Shown: positions 1-7,673 of the stretch, one piece after another
How positions within the stretch are numbered: the first letter of the stretch is position 1
Layout of the letters: each line of letters starts with the position of its first letter
Source of the DNA: Desulfosudis oleivorans Hxd3
GTDB taxonomy: Bacteria > Desulfobacterota > Desulfobacteria > Desulfobacterales > Desulfosudaceae
DNA length: 64,000 bases
Assembly (NCBI RefSeq): GCF_000018405.1
Contig: NC_009943.1
Location: forward strand, 1,491,001 to 1,555,000
Reading direction: 5' to 3'
Position numbers and translations under genes: made by a program
The notes under the pieces: generated by a model
The model's input: only the letters and a program-made list of their open reading frames with translations
The model's database searches: none
What the model was told of the DNA's origin: nothing

Positions 1-1
1 G

Positions 2-439
2 ATCAACGACAACGGCGGCGTGGTGATCTTCGGCCGGTCCGACGCCACCCTGAATCCCGGCGGGGTCCGCATCGGCACCGCTGAAATCTACCGCCAGGTG
101 GAGACCCTGGACGAGGTGGAAGACGCCCTGGTGGTGGGCCAGAACTGGAAAAACGACGTGCGGGTGATCCTGTTTGTAAAGCCCGCGCCGGGCCACGAGC
201 TGACCGATGCATTAAAAGAAAAGATTCGGGCCGTGATCCGGGCTAATGCCTCGCCCCGCCATGTGCCGGCAAAGATTGTGGCGGCCCCGGACATTCCCTA
301 TACGTTAAACATGAAAAAGGTGGAGCTGGCCGTGAAAAAGATTCTGGACGGCAAAGACCCCGGCAACCGGGACGCTTTGAAAAATCCGGAGTCCCTGGAT
401 TTTTTCATGGGCCTGGAGGATTTGATTGAACACCGTTGA
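2..439 (+). CDS. Acetoacetyl-CoA synthetase, C-terminal part
   Basis: The reading frame is open from base 2, so the start lies outside the window and only the last 145 residues are seen. The visible part is the small C-terminal domain of the ANL adenylate-forming superfamily: a GRSDATLNPGGVRIGTAEIY hinge, then a late lysine in the NMKKVELAVKKIL tail, which matches the acetoacetate-CoA ligase subgroup better than acetyl-CoA synthetase. It would activate acetoacetate (or a similar short 3-oxo acid) with ATP and CoA in the cytoplasm. It overlaps the next gene by 14 bases, which suggests a shared transcript. The substrate is assigned by family resemblance only. Confidence 0.8.
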   Translation: MNDNGGVVIFGRSDATLNPGGVRIGTAEIYRQVETLDEVEDALVVGQNWKNDVRVILFVKPAPGHELTDALKEKIRAVIRANASPRHVPAKIVAAPDIPYTLNMKKVELAVKKILDGKDPGNRDALKNPESLDFFMGLEDLIEHR

Positions 440-2132
440 CAACCAGATCCAGTCGCTGCTGGAAAGAATCTACGACCCGGACACGGCCGGCCAGGCCGCT
501 GGCCATCTGAACCGCCTGATGGCCGGCTTTCCCGCACGGCCCGCACAAAAACAGTCCTTTTTTTCCGAGGCCGACACGGTCCTCATCACCTACGGCAACA
601 CCTTGAACCGGCCGGGCCAGGCCCCGCTGGGAACTTTGGGCGAATTTGCCCGCACCCGGCTGAAGGATGCCTTTTCCGCGGTTCACGTGCTGCCCTTTTT
701 CCCCTATTCATCGGATGACGGGTTTTCCGTGATCGATTTTTACCGGGTGGACCCCGATCTGGGTACCTGGGACGACATCGCCGCCCTGTGCAGGGATTTT
801 GACCTGATGGTGGACCTGGTGCTCAACCACATCTCAGCCCAGAGCCCCTGGTTTTCCCGTTACCTTGCCAAAGAGCAGGGGTTTGAAGACCTGGCCATTG
901 AGGCCCGGCCCGGAGAAGACCTGATGTGCGTGGTGCGGCCCCGCACCACCCCTCTGCTGACCCCCTTTAAAAAGGCGGACGGTACAACCGTTCATGTGTG
1001 GACCACCTTTTCCGTCGACCAGGTGGACTTGAACTACTGCAGCGTGGGCGTGCTGGAAAAGATGGTGGATGTGCTGCTGTTCTACGTGGGGCAGGGGGCC
1101 GCCTTCATCCGGCTGGACGCGGTGGCCTATCTCTGGAAAAAGCCCGGCACTTACTGCATTCACCTGGAACAGACCCACGACATGGTCCGGCTGTTTCGGG
1201 CCGTGCTGGACCGGGTGGCCCCGGACACGGTGCTGGTCACCGAGACCAACGTGCCCCACGCCGAAAACATCAGCTATTTCGGCCATGGCGGGGACGAGGC
1301 CCAGGTGGTGTACAATTTTACACTGCCGCCCCTGCTGCTTCATGCCTTTATTACGGAGAACACCGCAGCCCTGACCCGGTGGGCCGCCACCCTGGAACTG
1401 CCGTCGGACCGCACCACTTTTTTAAACTTTACCGCCTCCCACGACGGTATCGGGGTCCGGCCCCTGGAGGGCATTCTTCCCGAGGCCGAAATCGACCGGC
1501 TGACGGCCCATACCCTGGAAAACGGGGGCCAGGTCTCTTTTCGCACCCGGCCGGACGGCTCCCAGGCCCCTTATGAGCTCAACATCACCTACCTGGACGC
1601 CCTGAGCCGGGCCGGCGACAGCGATACCACCCGTGCCGCCCGCCTGCTGGCCTCCCTGGCCGTGCAACTGGCACTGCCCGGCATACCGGCGGTCTACATT
1701 CACACCCTGCTGGGTACGCGCAACTGGGCCGATGGGGTCAAACAGACCGGCCGGGCCCGCACCATCAATCGCCGGCCTCTGGACACAGACGATGTAAACC
1801 GGGCCATTGATACAGCCGGCACTCTTGGCCACGCGGTTTTTCACGCGGCCCTTTACCTACTGAACCTGCGCCGGCGCCAGCCCGCGTTCCACCCCAACGC
1901 GCCTTTTGCCGTGCTGGACCTCTCTTCCCGTGTTTTTGCCATTCGCCGGACCTGCGCCGAACAGACCCTGGTCGCCGTCACCAGTGTGTCGGGTGCTTCC
2001 CAGACCATTGCATTGCCGCCGGACACCCCGGCCCAAATGACCGACCTGGTGACCGGCCGGCCCATGAACACCGGCGATCTTCACCTGGAACCCTGGCAGA
2101 CGGTATGGCTGGCCGATGCGGCCCCTTTATAA
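426..2132 (+). CDS. GH13 subfamily 18 sugar phosphorylase (sucrose/glucosylglycerate phosphorylase type)
   Basis: This 568-residue protein has a GH13 (alpha/beta)8 barrel with the three acid residues in place: nucleophile Asp231 in FIRLDAVAYLWK, acid/base Glu273 in VTETNVPHAENISYFG and Asp340 in NFTASHDGIG. The ETNVPHAENISYFG form and the length fit the glucosylglycerate phosphorylase/YcjM branch of GH13_18 better than classical sucrose phosphorylase, though I cannot fix the acceptor. The enzyme would split a glucoside with phosphate to give glucose 1-phosphate in the cytoplasm, perhaps turning over a compatible solute. The start is TTG at 426, preceded by GGAGGA five bases upstream and translationally coupled to the synthetase before it. 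Confidence 0.85.
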   Translation: MNTVDNQIQSLLERIYDPDTAGQAAGHLNRLMAGFPARPAQKQSFFSEADTVLITYGNTLNRPGQAPLGTLGEFARTRLKDAFSAVHVLPFFPYSSDDGFSVIDFYRVDPDLGTWDDIAALCRDFDLMVDLVLNHISAQSPWFSRYLAKEQGFEDLAIEARPGEDLMCVVRPRTTPLLTPFKKADGTTVHVWTTFSVDQVDLNYCSVGVLEKMVDVLLFYVGQGAAFIRLDAVAYLWKKPGTYCIHLEQTHDMVRLFRAVLDRVAPDTVLVTETNVPHAENISYFGHGGDEAQVVYNFTLPPLLLHAFITENTAALTRWAATLELPSDRTTFLNFTASHDGIGVRPLEGILPEAEIDRLTAHTLENGGQVSFRTRPDGSQAPYELNITYLDALSRAGDSDTTRAARLLASLAVQLALPGIPAVYIHTLLGTRNWADGVKQTGRARTINRRPLDTDDVNRAIDTAGTLGHAVFHAALYLLNLRRRQPAFHPNAPFAVLDLSSRVFAIRRTCAEQTLVAVTSVSGASQTIALPPDTPAQMTDLVTGRPMNTGDLHLEPWQTVWLADAAPL

Positions 2133-2190
2133 TCTTGACATTGCCGGAACGATACGTTTATATATCGGCATTTCATTTTCCTGCCCCAAT

Positions 2191-2278
2191 GCCTGGGTGG
2201 CGGAATAGGTAGACGCAAGGGACTTAAAATCCCTCGGTCATTATGGCTGTGCCGGTTCGATTCCGGCCCCAGGCACCA
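2191..2278 (+). tRNA. tRNA-Leu (anticodon UAA)
   Basis: The 7-bp acceptor stem GCCTGGG/CCCAGGC closes a class II tRNA with a long variable arm. The anticodon stem AGGGA/TCCCT presents the loop CTTAAAA, so the anticodon is TAA (Leu, UUA). The T arm is GCCGG-TTCGATT-CCGGC. The discriminator A at 2275 is followed by a genome-encoded CCA at 2276-2278. A degenerate second copy lies about 3 kb downstream (5247-5324), consistent with use of this gene as an integration site. Confidence 0.96.
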
Positions 2279-2310
2279 CCACATCAGCCGGACACCCTTG
2301 TGCCTGATTT

Positions 2311-2353
2311 CAAAAGAAAAATCACTGCGGGACGGGTCCCCGCCTTTCTTTTG
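2311..2353. terminator. Bidirectional terminator between tRNA-Leu and the SDR gene
   Basis: CAAAAGAAA (2311-2319) and TTTCTTTTG (2345-2353) are inverted repeats around an inner GCGGG...CCCGC hairpin (2327-2343). Read on the plus strand the stem is followed by a T-rich run and would end the tRNA transcript. Read on the minus strand it is followed by TTTTTCTTTTG and would end the oxidoreductase operon, whose last stop codon is at 2399. Confidence 0.7.
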
Positions 2354-2398
2354 CAAAGCTGCCCCCTGTAATGGCCCCCGTAAAAGTGCCTATTTGCC

Positions 2399-3220
2399 TT
2401 ATTGCCGGTCCCTGATTTTCCGAAAGTCGTCCACCACCTTCCGGGACCCCCAGCCGAAAAAGGCCGGGCACATGCGATACAGTGCCCAGAGGAATCGTGC
2501 ATGGAAGGGAAAAACAATGACGCCCCGGTTGGCCGCGACACCCCGGACAATATATCCGGCCGCCTTTTCCGGGCTTATGGGTTTTATGGGCATGGTCGAC
2601 AGCAGTCCGGCCATATCCCCTTTGACCACGGTCCCCTTGTCAAAAATGGATGTACTCACATATCCCGGGCAGACCACGCTGACCCGGACCCCCGCTTTGG
2701 CCGCCTCCGGCCGCAGGGATATTGAAAGACCCACCACGGCGTGTTTGGTAGTGGCATATGCCGTGATCACCGGAATGGGAACCAGCCCGGCCGTGGAGGC
2801 CGTGTTGATGATGTGGCCAAAACCCTGTTCAACCATTATCCGGTAGGCTGCCAGCGTACCGGTGAGAACGCCCCGGAAATTGACATCCAGGATGCGGGCC
2901 CAATGGTCGTCGCTCATGTCTCTCACTTCCCCGGCGATCAGGATACCGGCGTTGTTGAACATGTAGTCCAGCCGGCCGTACTCGGCGGCTGTTTCATCCA
3001 CCAGCCGCCTGACCGTTTCATCCGCCGTGGTGTCCAGGAACACGCCCGTGGCTCGGCCGCCCGCAGCCGTAATGCCGGCCGCCACCTTTTCAGCGCTTTC
3101 TCCGTCAATATCGGCAATAATCAATATGGCGCCGCGCGTCCCCAGAAGTTCACAAACGGCCCGGCCCATGCCGGACGCCCCGCCGGTTACAATAAAGACT
3201 TTATCGGTGAACAGGTTCAT
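2399..3220 (-). CDS. SDR family oxidoreductase
   Basis: This is a 273-residue classical short-chain dehydrogenase/reductase. The NAD(P)-binding TGGASGMG lies at residues 12-19, NNAG at 89-92, catalytic Ser at about 142 in NTASTAG and the YxxxK pair at Tyr155/Lys159 (YATTKHA). An Asp after the second strand (ADIDG) suggests preference for NAD over NADP. The C-terminal 40 residues carry a hydrophobic patch rich in aromatics, as in membrane-associated SDRs acting on lipid or steroid-like substrates. The substrate is unknown. The start codon overlaps the stop of the upstream membrane protein gene (ATGA), so the two are probably cotranslated. Confidence 0.85.
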   Translation of the reverse strand: MNLFTDKVFIVTGGASGMGRAVCELLGTRGAILIIADIDGESAEKVAAGITAAGGRATGVFLDTTADETVRRLVDETAAEYGRLDYMFNNAGILIAGEVRDMSDDHWARILDVNFRGVLTGTLAAYRIMVEQGFGHIINTASTAGLVPIPVITAYATTKHAVVGLSISLRPEAAKAGVRVSVVCPGYVSTSIFDKGTVVKGDMAGLLSTMPIKPISPEKAAGYIVRGVAANRGVIVFPFHARFLWALYRMCPAFFGWGSRKVVDDFRKIRDRQ

Positions 3221-4059
3221 TGCTCGTTGCTCCTGTCGGCGAATGATCTTATCTGTTCATAAACCTCAATCGCACCGGTTTGATTGGCTTCGCCGATTTC
3301 CTTTATTGTCATATCCGCTTCTGATGTAATGCCCGCATCTTTCAGCGATCTCATGATCATTTTTACGTTGAGGTGGTATTGCGTGCAGAAATCCGCCAGT
3401 GTCAGGTTCCCGGCGCCCGGCGCGGGCTTTTCAGGAAGCCCAACGGATTGTTCAGCGGTTTGTATGGCGTCGGACATTGCCAGGAATACCTGCTGAGGCG
3501 ATACACCATTCTGTTCGGCTATTTCCTTGAGTGTCCAGGCGTCGCTGTCAACCCTGTAACCCGCCTGCCTTAGCAGAAGCATTCCTTTTTCCAGGTCAAT
3601 ATTCATCTGTTTGGCAAACGTTTTAACCGATGAGAGCTCGGCATGGCCATATGGCGGTTCGCCGTATTTTTCCGCGGCAGCGTCTTTGAAACTTTTACCG
3701 AAATGAATGATGGTGGAAAAGGGAGGGACGCCAAAGTATGTACCGAAAACAAACAACGCGGTTAACACTAGGGCGGCATTAAACTCTTTTGTAAATATGC
3801 TTACCTGCTTGGCCTTGTTTTTGAGGTAAGTGACAATCGGCTTCCAGTTGTAATAAATGTGCAGCAGCAGCGACAGCAGAAACAGAAAACCGACATTGAT
3901 ATGAATGGCGCCCCACTCTTCTTTGGAGAGCCCCCAGAGCCGCCAGTCCGCCCAGTATGCGACACGGCCTTCAGGAACGATATACAAAATGATGCTGGTC
4001 AGGAACGTAACAAGGAACGACAAAAAAGCCGTGAGGGATACGATTCTTCTCATACTCAT
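3217..4059 (-). CDS. DUF4405-like membrane protein with cytoplasmic C-terminal repeats
   Basis: The 280-residue protein has three predicted membrane helices (about residues 8-28, 52-70 and 94-112). A pair of histidines, His53 and His67, in IHINVGFLFLLSLLLHIYYNW has the spacing seen in DUF4405/cytochrome b-like membrane proteins, so haem binding is possible but unproven. Residues 140-280 are soluble and hold two similar helix-turn modules ending in 'KEIAEQNG' and 'KEIGEANQ', each in a context such as 'TLKEIAEQNGVSPQQV'. It overlaps the SDR gene by four bases and lies 79 bases after the next membrane protein, suggesting one three-gene minus-strand operon. Confidence 0.6.
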   Translation of the reverse strand: MSMRRIVSLTAFLSFLVTFLTSIILYIVPEGRVAYWADWRLWGLSKEEWGAIHINVGFLFLLSLLLHIYYNWKPIVTYLKNKAKQVSIFTKEFNAALVLTALFVFGTYFGVPPFSTIIHFGKSFKDAAAEKYGEPPYGHAELSSVKTFAKQMNIDLEKGMLLLRQAGYRVDSDAWTLKEIAEQNGVSPQQVFLAMSDAIQTAEQSVGLPEKPAPGAGNLTLADFCTQYHLNVKMIMRSLKDAGITSEADMTIKEIGEANQTGAIEVYEQIRSFADRSNEQ

Positions 4060-4138
4060 CGGGAACTACCTCATACGATCATTACCCGGGATGATCCGTT
4101 GACATACAGATAAACGTTTGCTCCACCCCCCGGTTCAC

Positions 4139-5074
4139 TTACCTGTTTTCTTCTATGATTCGTTTGTAAGCGTTTGATTCCGTATATATTTCATCTTTCA
4201 GCGGATTGAGCCTGTGTATGCGGATTTTATTGAACTGGTAGATGCACAGTGCAACATTGGCGATCAGGGCCAGCAGGCTGACGGCAAAAAAGGCTTTGGG
4301 GTCATGTGTGGTGTGAACCGGAGCGATACGATCCGCAAACGAAGGAATCGTCATGACAAACATGATCCACAAGGCAAGTGTTTGCGCGCGGTGCTGCAAC
4401 CACGCCCCTTTCTTGATAAAAAAAGCAGGGATGGTGCAGGCAAGCAACAATGCCAGTCCGCAGTAAAATGAATGATCGGCAATACAATTGTAGGTATAGG
4501 CAAAGTTCCACAAATCATAAGCGATTATCCAGGGCCAGATCATGTCGGGCCAGATCATGTCTTTGGTTCTGTCTTTGGAGATAAAAATACCAAACCACCC
4601 CGAGATGGCGATGATGTTAAGCAGGCCAGCTATACCATTCATGATATTCCATGGACCGGATATCAGCCAGAGATTGTCAATATACGCTCCTTCCCATGCG
4701 CCATATGCATAGCATTGAAAATCACGAAGACATGCTTCAAAAATATTGAGTGCCAGAATAAGGGGTGGAAAGCATAACGCCCATCTTTTCCGGGCAAGTC
4801 CGGGAATAAAGCGGATAGCCATAAATCCAAGGCACCCCGCAAGAGCCGAGTAGGTTTTTACCCAGTTGAACCAGTTGCCCGTGCCATATTCATTGCCCGG
4901 GGCCGCGGTCGTCGGCCAGACAAAAATGGTTAGTGCCGCAGGAACAATCAGGAAGAGCACAATCCCTCCCCATTTTGTGGTACGGCCAAGTTCATTGAAT
5001 GCCATCAAAGCAAACAATACAAAAAGCCAGATACCCCACCCGGTAAAACTTGTGACTTCATACAAAATTCCCAT
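4139..5074 (-). CDS. Multi-pass membrane protein of unknown function (resembles DUF5692)
   Basis: The 311-residue protein has about eight hydrophobic segments, several with tryptophan at the interface (WGIWLFVLFALMAFNELG; SGPWNIMNGIAGLLNIIAISGW; WPWIIAYDLWNFAYTYNCIADHSFY). It has no recognisable catalytic motif. The overall look, with the DLWNFAYTY segment, resembles the DUF5692 family, but I could not test this. As first gene of the minus-strand set with DUF4405-like and SDR genes, it may act with them in the membrane. Residues 4509-4560 in base coordinates encode a short duplicated MIWPDMIWP stretch. Confidence 0.5.
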   Translation of the reverse strand: MGILYEVTSFTGWGIWLFVLFALMAFNELGRTTKWGGIVLFLIVPAALTIFVWPTTAAPGNEYGTGNWFNWVKTYSALAGCLGFMAIRFIPGLARKRWALCFPPLILALNIFEACLRDFQCYAYGAWEGAYIDNLWLISGPWNIMNGIAGLLNIIAISGWFGIFISKDRTKDMIWPDMIWPWIIAYDLWNFAYTYNCIADHSFYCGLALLLACTIPAFFIKKGAWLQHRAQTLALWIMFVMTIPSFADRIAPVHTTHDPKAFFAVSLLALIANVALCIYQFNKIRIHRLNPLKDEIYTESNAYKRIIEENR

Positions 5075-5246
5075 GGCTTTTTAACTCCTGTGAAATTGAA
5101 AATTTAAAAACTGGAATTCTGCTCGGTTTATAGTGTCGCGTTAGCCTGCGCATCCTTTTGCGTAATATAGCGGGTCCCTGTCCTTTTTGCAAAATCAGAA
5201 TAAACCGATCGCTGGAGAATATAAGGCAGATTATATGGGGTGTATT

Positions 5247-5324
5247 TGGAATTCTGTAGCCGCAAGGGACTTAAAATCCCTGAAGCAAGGCTCTGTGCCG
5301 GTTCGATTTCGGCCTCGAAATTCC
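5247..5324 (+). pseudogene. Decayed tRNA-Leu(UAA) copy
   Basis: The anticodon arm (AGGGA-CTTAAAA-TCCCT, 5265-5281) is identical to the intact tRNA-Leu at 2191, and the T arm GCCGG-TTCGATT-TCGGC differs by one base. A small variable-arm stem AGC-AAG-GCT is still possible. The D arm is too short and the acceptor ends no longer match the intact gene; a GGAATTC/GAAATTCC pairing is possible but has a bulge. There is no encoded CCA. It is most likely a relic copy of the tRNA 3' half, as left by integration at a tRNA gene, though a divergent working tRNA cannot be fully excluded. Confidence 0.7.
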
Positions 5325-5327
5325 CGG

Positions 5328-5654
5328 TCAGACAACGGCGTCAATCTCTTCCCCGTGACGAATGATCTCGTCAATAAGGTTGCCGCCATTTGCAAAGGTT
5401 TTTGAATTAAACGGAATCGGCTCGATCCGGTTGTTGATGGCCCGTCTCAGCGGAACAATTCTGCGCCTGTCTTCAAACCGGTCTCCGGTAAATTTATCAG
5501 AAATAAGGGCAATATCAACATCGCTGTCTTCACCGGCCGCCCCCCTGGCCCATGAGCCGAAAAGCAGAACCCGCTGAACAGGAATGCTGTTTTCCCTGAG
5601 CGTGGCGCCATATCTTCTTATATCGCGGATGACGGCATCTTTTGTTGGAGCCAT
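5328..5654 (-). CDS. Minimal nucleotidyltransferase (MNT) domain protein, orphan antitoxin type
   Basis: The 108-residue protein starts at ATG 5654, which has AGAGGAAA upstream; a longer frame to 5723 lacks such a site. It carries the polymerase-beta-fold signature GSWARGAAGEDSDVD (GSxARG then DxD) of the MNT family. These proteins usually pair with a HEPN ribonuclease and block it by AMPylation. No convincing HEPN gene is next to it: upstream lies a 72-codon frame (5618-5836) without the RxxxxxH-type motif. It sits immediately beside the decayed tRNA-Leu, a typical place for leftover mobile-island cargo. Confidence 0.75.
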   Translation of the reverse strand: MAPTKDAVIRDIRRYGATLRENSIPVQRVLLFGSWARGAAGEDSDVDIALISDKFTGDRFEDRRRIVPLRRAINNRIEPIPFNSKTFANGGNLIDEIIRHGEEIDAVV

Positions 5655-5937
5655 TGTTTTATTTCCTCTATCCGGCGCATATAGTCCGTGGCAAAAGGTT
5701 TTATTCGTCTTGTCCATGGCCACGAGAAAGGTGCCTGCAAAACCATTACTGCTGAATCGAACTGTGCTATTTTAGTACGGTTTTCAGAAATTGCAAACAG
5801 TAAGCGGCGACGGTCAAACATTTCAGTTGACACCATCGGACAACGGCATTATATTTTTATCCAGCTGTTTGACAATCTTGCTTGTGAATCCATTTTTTAA
5901 ATGGACATAATCAGGCCCTGCGAGATCTGAAAAAGTT
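5655..5937. other. Gene-poor stretch upstream of the nucleotidyltransferase
   Basis: About 280 bases hold no gene I can support. A minus-strand frame at 5618-5836 could encode 72 residues ending RRIEEIKQWLQQKMP and overlaps the nucleotidyltransferase start by 37 bases. It has no family signature and may be the worn stump of a toxin partner. The rest is AT-rich leader for the plus-strand genes that begin at 6050. Confidence 0.35.
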
Positions 5938-6028
5938 GGTCTCCTGAGTAATTAGCATTCACTCATGGAGACCATTTTTTATTTTAAAACCTCCATGAGT
6001 GATACCCATCATTCATGGAGGTTTTTTT
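5938..6028 (+). promoter_or_regulatory. Leader with overlapping hairpins, possible attenuator
   Basis: Three mutually exclusive stems can form. Stem A pairs GGTCTCCTGAGT (5938-5949) with ACTCATGGAGACC (5961-5973, one bulge) and is followed by ATTTTTTATTTT. Stem B pairs TCACTCATGGAG (5959-5970) with CTCCATGAGTGA (5991-6002), a perfect 12-bp match. Stem C pairs CTCCATGA (5991-5998) with TCATGGAG (6013-6020) and is followed by seven T. A and C look like intrinsic terminators; B destroys both. They precede the DUF1232 gene by 22 bases, and the gene to the left is transcribed away, so they lie in a leader rather than a trailer. Confidence 0.6.
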
Positions 6029-6049
6029 GTTTTGAAAGGAGGAATCACA

Positions 6050-6385
6050 ATGTCACAGACCCAAAACGCAACAGAAGTTATCGATGTTCCCTCATCTTCG
6101 GAACGGTCCACGCTCATTCCGGTGCTGCTGTTCATTCTGGCGATGCTTTATGTGCTGTCGCCGATAGACCCCATACCGGATGTGCCGGTGGTCGGCCAGA
6201 TCGACGATGTTCTGGTCGCGGCCATTGCCACGCTCAACCTGCTGCAGAGCTGGCTGGAAGACACCAGCGCCTTTCTGTTTGTCCTGCTGGGCCTGATCAA
6301 ATGGGCGCTTGTGTTTATCGGCATCATTGCCTTTTCCGTCCTGGGCATGGCGGTGTGGGGCTTTGTAACGATGGTCACAGGCTGA
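6050..6385 (+). CDS. DUF1232 (YkvA-type) small membrane protein
   Basis: The 111-residue protein starts at ATG 6050, seven bases after AAAGGAGG. It contains the DUF1232 core VLSPIDPIPDVPVVGQIDDVLVA (about residues 41-63) between two hydrophobic helices (24-40 and 80-108). DUF1232 proteins are small membrane proteins of unknown role. It is first in a plus-strand run with the 4-TM protein and the SemiSWEET gene, behind the hairpin leader. Its stop overlaps the left copy of the 70-bp repeat, which shows that the original downstream neighbour was probably the SemiSWEET gene now at 7384. Confidence 0.8.
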   Translation: MSQTQNATEVIDVPSSSERSTLIPVLLFILAMLYVLSPIDPIPDVPVVGQIDDVLVAAIATLNLLQSWLEDTSAFLFVLLGLIKWALVFIGIIAFSVLGMAVWGFVTMVTG

Positions 6386-6447
6386 CAGGTGGGGATCATA
6401 ATGGAAACAGGAAGTGCTTTTCAACTGCTGGGGCGACAGGCGCGTTT
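6378..6447 (+). repeat. Left copy of a 70-bp direct repeat (dead start of a SemiSWEET gene)
   Basis: From CAGGCTGAC through ATGGAAACAGGAAGTG to the stretch before CGCGTTTA, this segment is a diverged copy of 7361-7431, the start region of the PQ-loop gene. Here the frame soon leaves the SemiSWEET sequence, so it is a non-functional stump between two real genes. Confidence 0.75.
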
Positions 6448-6523
6448 ATCCGGGAGAAACAGAGGCGTGGGTTTTTTGTTCCGGCATACAATCAATGTTC
6501 GGCACCATAAGAAAGGGGAAAAA

Positions 6524-7330
6524 ATGGCTATCAGAAAAAGTTTACAAGAGGAAATGGTAGTGTCAGGCGCAAGAGAAGAGTGGTTGTCAAAATGTGTCAG
6601 GGCACTGGAGTCGTCAGGCTTTAAAAAAGTGACAACAAACGAGGACCTCTGCCAGGTCGAGGCGGCCTTCAGAAAATTCATGACATGGGGAACCATCCTG
6701 ATCACTTTGGTTCCTTCGGGGCCTGATACAAAAATGACAGTTGTTTCAACAGCCCATGTGGACAATGCCTATGCGCTGTTCAAGAGCCCCAATAAAACGA
6801 TCCTGTCCGCGTTCAAACAGGGGCTGAATAACAACTCACCCAACAGCGCAATCACACCGCACGAAGTTTCACCGGCTTCTTTTGACAAGGACCACAGTGA
6901 GGCCAAAATGAAATTCGACTGGGAAAACTGGAACTTCGGCGGCAGGGTTGTTTTTGTTGCGGGATGCGTAGCAGTCATTTCCATGCTTATGGACTGGGTG
7001 GATGTGGGTATTGCGTCCCAATCAGGCCTGTCCCAGGGCGCTTTCTGGCTCCTCGGCCTCTGGGTCTATCCACTGCTGAGGCTTTTCAAAAACAGGCCGA
7101 TCAACAGGCTGTGGGGGCTGGCATGCGCAACCGCTTCCATCGTCATTACGATTATTTACATCTCATCAAAGTCGGTCGAACTGTTTGACGAAACAGTCAA
7201 TGCTGCAGCCACCGGGGCATGGTTGTTTTTACTGGCATCGGTTGCATTATCCATCGGCATACTCAAATACCAGCCGGTAAGCACAAAAGAAAACAGTGCG
7301 GAGCCGGGCACTGGGGCAGATGCCGAATAA
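6524..7330 (+). CDS. Unknown protein: soluble N-terminal domain plus four membrane helices
   Basis: I do not recognise this 268-residue protein. The start chosen is ATG 6524 with GAAAGGGG upstream; the frame extends further 5' but there it runs through the dead repeat copy. Residues 1-130 look like a small alpha/beta domain (SSGFKKVTTNEDLCQVEAAFRKFMTWGTILITLVPSG resembles a regulatory or lipid-handling fold). Four hydrophobic helices follow at about 141-158, 172-187, 196-213 and 230-247. It lies between the two copies of the 70-bp repeat and so looks like an insertion into a DUF1232-SemiSWEET operon. Confidence 0.6.
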   Translation: MAIRKSLQEEMVVSGAREEWLSKCVRALESSGFKKVTTNEDLCQVEAAFRKFMTWGTILITLVPSGPDTKMTVVSTAHVDNAYALFKSPNKTILSAFKQGLNNNSPNSAITPHEVSPASFDKDHSEAKMKFDWENWNFGGRVVFVAGCVAVISMLMDWVDVGIASQSGLSQGAFWLLGLWVYPLLRLFKNRPINRLWGLACATASIVITIIYISSKSVELFDETVNAAATGAWLFLLASVALSIGILKYQPVSTKENSAEPGTGADAE

Positions 7331-7360
7331 CCCACAGTTGCTGTGAGAGGCAACGTGTTG

Positions 7361-7431
7361 CAGGCTGACGGCCGGGGATCATGATGGAAACAGGAAGTGT
7401 ATTTGAATTGATGGGAGCGGCAGGCTCGTTT
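7361..7431 (+). repeat. Right copy of the 70-bp direct repeat
   Basis: This copy contains CAGGCTGAC, GGGGATCAT and ATGGAAACAGGAAGTG and runs into the intact SemiSWEET coding sequence. It matches 6378-6447 with scattered changes. The pair brackets the 6524-7330 gene. Confidence 0.75.
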
Positions 7432-7662
7432 GTCATGTGCGTCAGCGCGGTTCCGCAGATCGTCAAGACCTACCGGATGAAATGCGCCGACGGTCTCAGC
7501 GGATCTTATCTGACGGCCCTGGCAACCGGCCTGTCGCTTATCATGGCGTATGCCCTGCACACAGGAGACAGGGTGTTTATTTTCGGCAATGCCCTTTCCC
7601 TCATGCTGACGGTCATACTGGCCGGGCTTTGGTATCAGTACGGGAACAGGCATAAACGATAA
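7384..7662 (+). CDS. PQ-loop (SemiSWEET-type) transporter
   Basis: This 92-residue protein has one triple-helix bundle, the bacterial SemiSWEET unit that works as a homodimer. The PQ motif is in CVSAVPQIVKTYRMK (about residues 20-34), followed by two more membrane helices (about 43-60 and 65-86). Such proteins carry sugars passively across the inner membrane. The ATG at 7384 is preferred over that at 7381 because the repeat copy at 6378 keeps only the later one. The TAA stop overlaps an ATG, and the next gene begins 12 bases later. Confidence 0.85.
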   Translation: METGSVFELMGAAGSFVMCVSAVPQIVKTYRMKCADGLSGSYLTALATGLSLIMAYALHTGDRVFIFGNALSLMLTVILAGLWYQYGNRHKR

Positions 7663-7673
7663 TGGAGGTAGTG

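Noticed and set aside
5618-5836. 72-codon minus-strand frame upstream of the nucleotidyltransferase as a HEPN toxin
   Set aside because: No HEPN active-site pattern, too short, and it overlaps the nucleotidyltransferase start in a different frame.
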